Source of the DNA: Rhizobiaceae bacterium
Lineage (GTDB): Bacteria; Pseudomonadota; Alphaproteobacteria; Rhizobiales; Rhizobiaceae
Length of the DNA: 11,693 nt
Direction: 5' to 3'
NCBI GenBank assembly: GCA_028865845.1
Contig: JAGWJK010000049.1
Location: 1 to 11,693, forward strand
This document shows positions 6,978 through 11,693 of this stretch, in pieces (the stretch's first letter is position 1; the number at the start of each line of letters is the position of its first letter). The notes below the pieces were generated by a model. It did no database searches and was not told the origin of the DNA. It worked only from the letters and a program-made list of their open reading frames with translations. The position numbers were made by a program, and so were the translations under genes.

Positions 6978-7690
6978 TGGGCAATCGTCGCCCGGGTTTC
7001 ATAAGCGGCAGCAGCCGCGTCTGCTACCGCAGCTCCAGTTTTACGGCTGTGGTCGAGCATCAGGAGGCCGGCGCGACCGGCATCGCGTTCCATGATCGCA
7101 TCAAAAATTGCCTGATGTTCAGCGACGGACTCACCCCATCGCTGTTCGGAAATGAGGGTTTCATGTCGATTGTGAACCGACTGCTTGGTCAGCGTGGTGT
7201 GGGTGACCGAGAGCACTGGATTGTCGGCGAGCTCGACTAGAAGCGCGTGAAGCTTCTGATTGGCCTTGAAGTAATTCTTGCGGTTGCGCTTCAGATAGGC
7301 GTCGCCCATTTGATGGTGCAATCGCCCAATTTCAGCCAACGCCTTAGCGGTCATCCTGCATATCGCGATTTCGACGGCGTGCCGCTCGAGTGCGCCAAGC
7401 ACGTCGAAAATATTCGAGAGCTCCTCTGCTGAAAACTGCCGCACCCTCGCGCCGCGCCCCGGCAGCAGTTCAACCAATCCTTCGGAGGCAAGCAGCTTCA
7501 CCGCTTCCCGCATCGGCGTACGCGACACACCAAGCGCCTGTGCCAAGACAACCTCGTTCAGCCGCTCGCCCGCTGGCAGATCGCCACGGCTGATCATCTC
7601 GCGCAGCTTGTCGACCACATGCTGATGCAACGACGCGCGCTTGATCGCCACCCTGTAGGGCGTCACCGGAGACAAATCGTCTTCATCCAT
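6974..7690 (-). CDS. GntR-family transcriptional regulator, FCD-domain type
   Basis: A 238-aa DNA-binding repressor or activator. The winged helix spans residues ~20-85 (VVDKLREMISRGDLPAGERLNE, then ALGVSRTPMREAVKLLASEGLVE, wing PGRGARV). An all-helical FCD ligand-binding domain spans ~88-225. The FCD metal/ligand residues are visible as N144 (replacing the more usual Asp), H148, H192 and H214. Members usually sense small carboxylic acids or related metabolites. The start ATG 7690 is preceded by GGAGAAG (minus strand, 7700-7694). It is divergent from the peptide importer and probably controls it, itself or the adjacent hydrolase (inference from position). Confidence 0.9.
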   Translation of the reverse strand: MDEDDLSPVTPYRVAIKRASLHQHVVDKLREMISRGDLPAGERLNEVVLAQALGVSRTPMREAVKLLASEGLVELLPGRGARVRQFSAEELSNIFDVLGALERHAVEIAICRMTAKALAEIGRLHHQMGDAYLKRNRKNYFKANQKLHALLVELADNPVLSVTHTTLTKQSVHNRHETLISEQRWGESVAEHQAIFDAIMERDAGRAGLLMLDHSRKTGAAVADAAAAAYETRATIAQ

Positions 7691-7866
7691 GCTCTTCTCC
7701 GATCATTTCGCCTTTGCCTGCTGCACTGATAGCGAACTGCTCAACGGTGAAGCAAGCGATTTGCGTGATTAAAATTCATGCATTCTGACGTCTATCAGGG
7801 CACGCCTACAATTACATAAATAATGCACTTTGTAAATATTTATAATAATTTCAATAATTTAAAAAT
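7691..7866. promoter_or_regulatory. Divergent control region, AT-rich with dyads and an IHF-like site
   Basis: This non-coding stretch lies between the GntR gene and the sigma-54 promoter. GCACTGATAG (7723-7732) and CTATCAGGGC (7792-7801) form a 9/10 inverted pair. TAAATATTTA (7833-7842) is a perfect palindrome. TTTCAATAATTTA (7849-7861) matches the IHF consensus WATCAANNNNTTR with one mismatch, directly upstream of the -24 element. I did not find a TGT-N10-ACA (NifA) site or a clear NtrC site. The dyads are candidates for an enhancer-binding activator or the GntR protein. A poor minus-strand promoter (CTTGCT, 17 nt, GCTATC) would overlap the first dyad arm. Confidence 0.45.
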
Positions 7867-7882
7867 TGGCACACTACTTGCA
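7867..7882 (+). promoter_or_regulatory. Sigma-54 (RpoN) -24/-12 promoter for the peptide ABC operon
   Basis: TGGCAC-N5-TTGCA, preceded by T, fits the sigma-54 consensus YTGGCAC-N5-TTGCW with exact spacing. Transcription would start about 12 nt past the -12 GC, near 7893, giving a ~32-nt leader to ATG 7925. It is placed correctly for the downstream operon and has an IHF-like site and AT-rich DNA upstream. Transcription would need an enhancer-binding activator whose site I cannot name. Confidence 0.78.
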
Positions 7883-7924
7883 AGATACCAATCGTCCGTT
7901 ACACTTGCAGAAGGTACTGCCAAT

Positions 7925-9565
7925 ATGGCTCACAGCAACTCCAAACGCCCCCGCGTGTCTGCATATCGTTCCCGCTCATACCTCCTGATGGCCGCGACAT
8001 TGTCGGTCGGCCTTATCCAATCACAAGCCCACGCCGAAACGCCCAAGGATGTCTTGATCGAAGTGGCCGAACACGGCCCGAATTCGCTGGATGCCATGGC
8101 GCCCGCTGCGAACGAATTCAGCCAGATGGCTTCCTGGCAACTCTACGATCGCCTCATCACGCACGGAACCAAGACGCTTCCGGATGGAAAGCTGATGTAT
8201 GATGCCACCAAGATCGAGTCAGAGCTGGCCAAAAGTTGGGAGATACAGGACGGCGGCAAGACTCTCATCTTCCATCTGCGCGAGGATGCGACCTTCCACG
8301 ACGGATCGCCGGTTACCGCCGACGACGTCAAGTGGTCCTTCGATCGCGCCGTGTCCGTCGGCGGATTTCCGACCGTTCAGATGGCGGCTGGATCGCTCAC
8401 GGATCCAAAGCAGTTTTCCGTCATTGATGCCCACACATTCAAGATAACGCTTCCGGTCGCCGACAAACTGACACTGCCAGATTTGGCTGTCCCGGTTCCC
8501 TACGTCGTCAACAAGAAACTCGCTCTGCAGCACGCGACTGCCGAAGATCCGTGGGCATTGAAGTGGACCTCGCTCAACGATGCCGGCGGCGGCCCGTTCA
8601 AGGTCGGAAGTTGGAAGGCCGGCGACCGAATCGTCTTTGATCGCTTCGATGCCTGGAAATCCGGGCCGACGCCTGCACTGAAGCGGGTGATCCTTCGCGA
8701 AATCTCATCTCCGGGTACCCGTCGCGCCCTTCTTGAGAAGGGCGATGTCGACGTCTCCGTCGGACTTCCGCCGAAGGACTATGCCGAGCTCGCAGCGGCC
8801 GGCAAAGTCAACGTTATCGGTACGCTGATGCAGAACGAGCAGTTCAACGTCGATCTGAACGTGACGATGAAGCCGTTCGACGACAAGCGGGTTCGTCAGG
8901 CGATCGCTTATGCACTTCCCTACGATGCGATCATGAAGCAGGCGCTCTACCAGCGCGGTGAGCCCCTCTTCGGCGCCGACCCGTCAACAGCCTTTCCGCC
9001 AAAATGGCCGGTTGCCTCCAAATACAACACCGATCTCGATAAGGCCAAGGCGCTCTTGAGGGACGCCGGCTATGCCAACGGTTTCAAGACCGACCTGTAT
9101 TTCGATATGGGCCAGACCACGGTTCAGGAGCCAATGGCACTGCTCATCCAGGAACAATTGAAGAAGATCGGCATCGATATCGAAATTCACAAAGTGCCCG
9201 GCTCCGATTGGTTCGCGAAAATGGGATCAAAAAGCATGCCGATGGACATCAATTATTTCTACGGCTGGCTCGACTACCCGGAATATTTCTACTTCTGGAC
9301 CTACGACGGCAAGAACAACAGCGTCTTCAATACCGCGAACTACTCGAACCCGGATCTCGATAAGCTGATCGAAGCGGCACGCTTCGAAACCGATCCGGCT
9401 GCCTACGACGCGACTATTTCGAAGATGAACGACATCGCCATGGACGACGTGCCGCGCGTGCCCGTCGCCCATCTCTATTCGGACATCGCGATGCAGAAGA
9501 ACGTCAAGGGCTACGTTTACTGGTTCCACACCCATCTCGACTTCCGTTCAATCTCGAAGGAATAG
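7925..9565 (+). CDS. Peptide/nickel-type ABC transporter substrate-binding protein (SBP_bac_5)
   Basis: A periplasmic binding protein, 546 aa from this start, typical of DppA/OppA-like proteins. A signal peptide is clear: a basic N-region (SKRPRVSAYRSRS), a hydrophobic core (YLLMAATLSVGLIQ) and a likely cleavage after AHA, before ETPKD. Family motifs include LYDRLITH, LAKSWEIQDGGKTLIFHLR near residue 110, FHDGSPVTADDVKWSFDR, GGGPFKVGSW, DDKRVRQAIAYAL and AKALLRDAGYANGF. The frame stays open back to an ATG at 7823, but the sigma-54 promoter and its predicted start site (~7893) lie inside that extension. ATG 7925, with AGAAGG at 7909-7914, is therefore chosen. It would deliver a peptide-like or other small organic ligand to the permeases encoded next. 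Confidence 0.92.
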   Translation: MAHSNSKRPRVSAYRSRSYLLMAATLSVGLIQSQAHAETPKDVLIEVAEHGPNSLDAMAPAANEFSQMASWQLYDRLITHGTKTLPDGKLMYDATKIESELAKSWEIQDGGKTLIFHLREDATFHDGSPVTADDVKWSFDRAVSVGGFPTVQMAAGSLTDPKQFSVIDAHTFKITLPVADKLTLPDLAVPVPYVVNKKLALQHATAEDPWALKWTSLNDAGGGPFKVGSWKAGDRIVFDRFDAWKSGPTPALKRVILREISSPGTRRALLEKGDVDVSVGLPPKDYAELAAAGKVNVIGTLMQNEQFNVDLNVTMKPFDDKRVRQAIAYALPYDAIMKQALYQRGEPLFGADPSTAFPPKWPVASKYNTDLDKAKALLRDAGYANGFKTDLYFDMGQTTVQEPMALLIQEQLKKIGIDIEIHKVPGSDWFAKMGSKSMPMDINYFYGWLDYPEYFYFWTYDGKNNSVFNTANYSNPDLDKLIEAARFETDPAAYDATISKMNDIAMDDVPRVPVAHLYSDIAMQKNVKGYVYWFHTHLDFRSISKE

Positions 9566-9642
9566 CGCTCGCTGCGGGGACCCGCTCAAGCGAGCGGTTC
9601 CCCGACACTCACATCCATGATCAACCGCTCGGATTCGAGCGG
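9566..9642 (+). other. Intercistronic tandem hairpins with interchangeable arms
   Basis: The 92-nt gap between binding protein and permease holds two hairpins. The first pairs 9576-9587 with 9592-9603 (12 positions, one C-T mismatch, AAGC loop). The second is a perfect 7-bp stem, CCGCTCG (9625-9631) with CGAGCGG (9636-9642), GATT loop, ending three bases before the permease GGAG. Both contain CCGCTC/GAGCGG, so arms can swap. CGCTCGCT (9566-9573) can also pair with AGCGAGCG (9589-9596). No T-tract follows. Such hairpins often stabilise the upstream mRNA so the binding protein is made in excess. Confidence 0.6.
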
Positions 9643-9657
9643 CCGGAGTTTGAGGTC

Positions 9658-10680
9658 ATGACGGTAGCCTTAAGTTTTGCCAAACGCATCGGCACGGCAA
9701 TACCAAGCATTATCGGTGTCATCATCGTCACCTTTCTGCTGGCGCGCGCCCTGCCCGGCGATGCCGCGGCTTATTATGCGGGGTCCTCGGCAACGCCGGA
9801 GAGCATTGCTCAGATAAGAACGGCACTTGGACTGGACAAGCCACTTTGGTTTCAGTTCGGCGACTATATGTCCCGCTTGCTGCAGGGAGACCTCGGAACA
9901 TCGCTTTCAAGCGGCCAGCCAGTCTTTCAAGATCTGGTGACAAGATTGCCGGCATCGATCGAACTCACGCTTTGCGCGCTCGCCTTTGCGATGCTGATCG
10001 GCCTTCCGCTCGGCATTGCCGCAGCCACGCGGCCGGGCAAGGCAATCGATCATGCGTGCCGTATCATCGTCTCCATCGGTGCGGCGTTTCCAACTTTCTT
10101 CGTCGCTCTGGGCCTGGTCTACGTCTTCTATTTCAAGCTCGGTATCGCGCCCGAACCGCTTGGCCGCCTCAACGACACCTATTTCAGCGCGCCGCCGACG
10201 ATATCAGGCCTATACCTCATCGATACCTTGCTAGCTGGCGATGTATCCGCCTTCTGGGCCGCGCTCTCGCAGTTGGTACTTCCCTCGATCTCCCTGGGGC
10301 TATTCGCTCTTGCGCCAATCGCTCGAATTGCGCGCGCGTCGATGCTGGCTTCGCTGTCCAGCGACTACTGTCGCACGGCGCGCGCCATGGGCTTGTCGCG
10401 CAGTCGGATCGTCTACGCTTACGGGCTACGGAACGCGATGCTTCCGGTCGTCAACATTCTCGGCATGGTCTTCTCGTTCCTGCTCGGTGCCAATGTGCTC
10501 GTGGAGCAAGTATTCGCCTGGCCTGGGATCGGTGCTTATGCTGTCAACGCAGTGATCACGTCGGACTATGCCGCAGTACAGGGCTTCGTTCTGATGATGG
10601 CAATCCTTTATATCCTCCTCAACTTGGTGGTCGACCTCATGGCAACCGCCATTGATCCGCGAGTGCGCTACGATGGCTGA
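9658..10680 (+). CDS. Peptide/nickel-type ABC transporter permease, DppB-like
   Basis: An inner-membrane channel subunit of 340 aa, the usual DppB/GsiC length. The N-terminal helix (RIGTAIPSIIGVIIVTFLLARALPGDAA) with the LPGD motif is characteristic. A periplasmic stretch with LGLDKPLWFQFGDYMSRLLQGDLGTSL follows, then the transport domain with about five helices. The coupling loop lies near residues 239-264 (RTARAMGLSRSRIVYAYGLRNAMLP), followed by the family's VEQVFAWPGIGAYAV. The start is ATG 9658, with GGAG at 9645-9648. It overlaps the next gene by 8 nt, so the two permeases are coupled. Confidence 0.94.
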   Translation: MTVALSFAKRIGTAIPSIIGVIIVTFLLARALPGDAAAYYAGSSATPESIAQIRTALGLDKPLWFQFGDYMSRLLQGDLGTSLSSGQPVFQDLVTRLPASIELTLCALAFAMLIGLPLGIAAATRPGKAIDHACRIIVSIGAAFPTFFVALGLVYVFYFKLGIAPEPLGRLNDTYFSAPPTISGLYLIDTLLAGDVSAFWAALSQLVLPSISLGLFALAPIARIARASMLASLSSDYCRTARAMGLSRSRIVYAYGLRNAMLPVVNILGMVFSFLLGANVLVEQVFAWPGIGAYAVNAVITSDYAAVQGFVLMMAILYILLNLVVDLMATAIDPRVRYDG

Positions 10681-11548
10681 AGCGGCTTCCACATCCCCTC
10701 AGACCAGCAACTTCTGGCGTGATGCTCGCCACATGGCGGGCGAAAACAAGCTTACGCTTACCGCCGCGCTGATCCTATTGATGTTTATCGTTATCTCTCT
10801 GCTGGCGCCTTGGATCATCCCATACGACCCGCTCGCGGTCGACACGTCGGCGGCCCTGAAAGCGCCAAGTCTTGCGCACCTGTTCGGTACGGATGCGCTG
10901 GGCCGCGATATCTTCAGCCGAGTGGCGATCGCCACGCGCCTCGACATCGGCATGGCGATCGGAGCCGTGGTGCTGTCCTTCGTAATCGGGACCGCCACGG
11001 GAGCGGTCGCCGGCTATTTCGCCGGCTGGGCCGATGCAATCATCGGGCGCATCATGGACACGATCATGGCCTTTCCGCTCTTCGTCCTCGCGATGGGTAT
11101 CGTCGCGGCTCTGGGCAACAGTGTCGAAAACATCGTGCTTGCGACCGCAATCATCAACCTGCCGTTCTATTCGCGATTTGCCCGAAGCGAAGTCAACGTA
11201 CGACGCGACATGACTTTTGTCGAAGCAGCGAGAATGGGGGGCAACCGTTCGTTCAGGCTGCTGGCGGTCCACATCGTCCCCAACATCCTGCCGACGATGA
11301 TGGTACAAGGATCACTCAATCTTGGCTGGGCGATCCTGAATGCGGCCGGGCTCTCCTTCATCGGCCTCGGCGTGCGCCCGCCGACCCCGGAATGGGGGAT
11401 CATGGTATCTGAGGGCGCGTCATACATCTTCTCCGGCGAATGGTGGACGTTCACATTTCCCGGCGCCGCGCTCGTCATCACCGTCTTCTGTTTCAACCTG
11501 ATCGGCGATGGCCTCAGAGACATAATTGACCCCAGGAGACGGACATGA
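10673..11548 (+). CDS. Peptide/nickel-type ABC transporter permease, DppC-like
   Basis: The second channel subunit, 291 aa, typical of DppC/GsiD. A cytoplasmic N-terminus leads into a first helix ([27 protein letters not shown]). The conserved [18 protein letters not shown] motif follows, then a five-helix transport domain. The coupling loop starts near residue 184 ([21 protein letters not shown]). [23 protein letters not shown] and the C-terminal [15 protein letters not shown] are family signatures. The start is ATG 10673, overlapping the upstream stop; a TTG at 10652 would only add seven residues inside the previous gene. Its stop overlaps the ATPase start as ATGA. Confidence 0.94.
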   Translation: MAEAASTSPQTSNFWRDARHMAGENKLTLTAALILLMFIVISLLAPWIIPYDPLAVDTSAALKAPSLAHLFGTDALGRDIFSRVAIATRLDIGMAIGAVVLSFVIGTATGAVAGYFAGWADAIIGRIMDTIMAFPLFVLAMGIVAALGNSVENIVLATAIINLPFYSRFARSEVNVRRDMTFVEAARMGGNRSFRLLAVHIVPNILPTMMVQGSLNLGWAILNAAGLSFIGLGVRPPTPEWGIMVSEGASYIFSGEWWTFTFPGAALVITVFCFNLIGDGLRDIIDPRRRT

Positions 11549-11693
11549 CCGTACCTCTTCTTTCCGTGAGAAATCTCCGCGTCAATTTTCGGACCCGATC
11601 TGGAACGGTCAAGGTTCTCGATGATGTCACTTTCTCGCTTGCCAAGGGCGAGGTGCTTGGCATCGTTGGAGAAAGCGGCTCGGGAAAATCGGT
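11545..11693 (+). CDS. Peptide/nickel-type ABC transporter ATP-binding protein, DppD-like (partial, 3' end outside window)
   Basis: The first 49 codons of an ABC ATPase, cut by the window edge. The reading frame begins [15 protein letters not shown] and contains Walker A GESGSGKS at residues 42-49. [15 protein letters not shown] is the typical form in Dpp/Opp ATPases. ATG 11545 overlaps the permease stop (ATGA) and follows AGGAGA at 11534-11539. It would energise the permease pair; a second ATPase gene is expected next, as in most operons of this type. Confidence 0.93.
   Translation, partial: MTVPLLSVRNLRVNFRTRSGTVKVLDDVTFSLAKGEVLGIVGESGSGKS

Noticed and set aside
6693..7004. Plus-strand frame of 103 codons beginning with TTG at the hydrolase stop
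   Set aside because: The protein is low in recognisable structure and arginine-rich, lacks a ribosome site and runs into the GntR gene on the other strand.
7741..7770. Possible NtrC or NifA upstream activator sites for the sigma-54 promoter
   Set aside because: No TGT-N10-ACA and no TGCAC...GTGCA-type dyad was found; GCAA-N5-TTGC at about 7752 is too short to claim.
7823..7924. In-frame N-terminal extension of the peptide-binding protein
   Set aside because: The stretch is AT-rich control DNA carrying the sigma-54 promoter; a protein starting here would have its signal peptide displaced by 34 residues.
1..11693. Insertion sequences, CRISPR arrays, tRNA genes, toxin-antitoxin or defence systems
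   Set aside because: Both strands were scanned for transposase motifs, regularly spaced repeats, tRNA-like folds and small coupled toxin genes; none was supported.

Overview
The window looks like an accessory catabolic region of an alphaproteobacterium, most likely a Rhizobium/Agrobacterium/Sinorhizobium-type member of the Rhizobiales. This rests on the moderately GC-rich codon use, the dense 4-nt start/stop overlaps, two complete-looking solute ABC systems side by side, and several IclR/GntR-type regulators. No species is claimed. I see no tRNA, rRNA, CRISPR array, insertion sequence, phage or defence gene.

Layout. (1) Positions 1-2318, plus strand: the 3' part of a CUT1 (MalFGK-type) sugar ABC importer, with a partial permease, a second permease and an ATPase. 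Its binding-protein gene must lie upstream of the window. (2) Positions 2427-4336, plus strand: two overlapping regulator genes. The first joins an IclR-like winged helix to a sugar-binding-protein-like (type 1 periplasmic fold) sensor. The second is a short IclR-like protein with only a stub of an effector domain. (3) Positions 4409-5680, minus strand: a metal-dependent amidohydrolase of the prolidase-like group. Its Shine-Dalgarno sequence can pair with a perfect upstream complement. (4) Positions 5860-6696, plus strand: an alpha/beta hydrolase with an arylformamidase-like HGGYW motif, divergent from the amidohydrolase. (5) Positions 6855-7690, minus strand: an FCD-type GntR regulator followed by a 40-codon ORF overlapping it as ATGA. 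(6) Positions 7925-11693, plus strand: a peptide/nickel-type (Dpp/Opp-like) ABC importer: binding protein, two permeases, and the start of the first ATPase, cut by the window edge.

How the parts may work together (inference): two importers of different substrate classes flank two hydrolases able to cut amide or ester bonds. This suggests uptake and breakdown of an amide- or ester-linked compound such as a dipeptide-like, acylated amino acid or sugar-conjugated molecule. The strongest regulatory evidence is twofold. A perfectly spaced sigma-54 (-24/-12) promoter precedes the peptide importer. A 30-bp block (23/30 identical) lies upstream of both the fusion regulator and the alpha/beta hydrolase, pointing to shared control. 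The sigma-54 promoter lies inside the longest reading frame of the binding protein, so its true start is the internal ATG at 7925.
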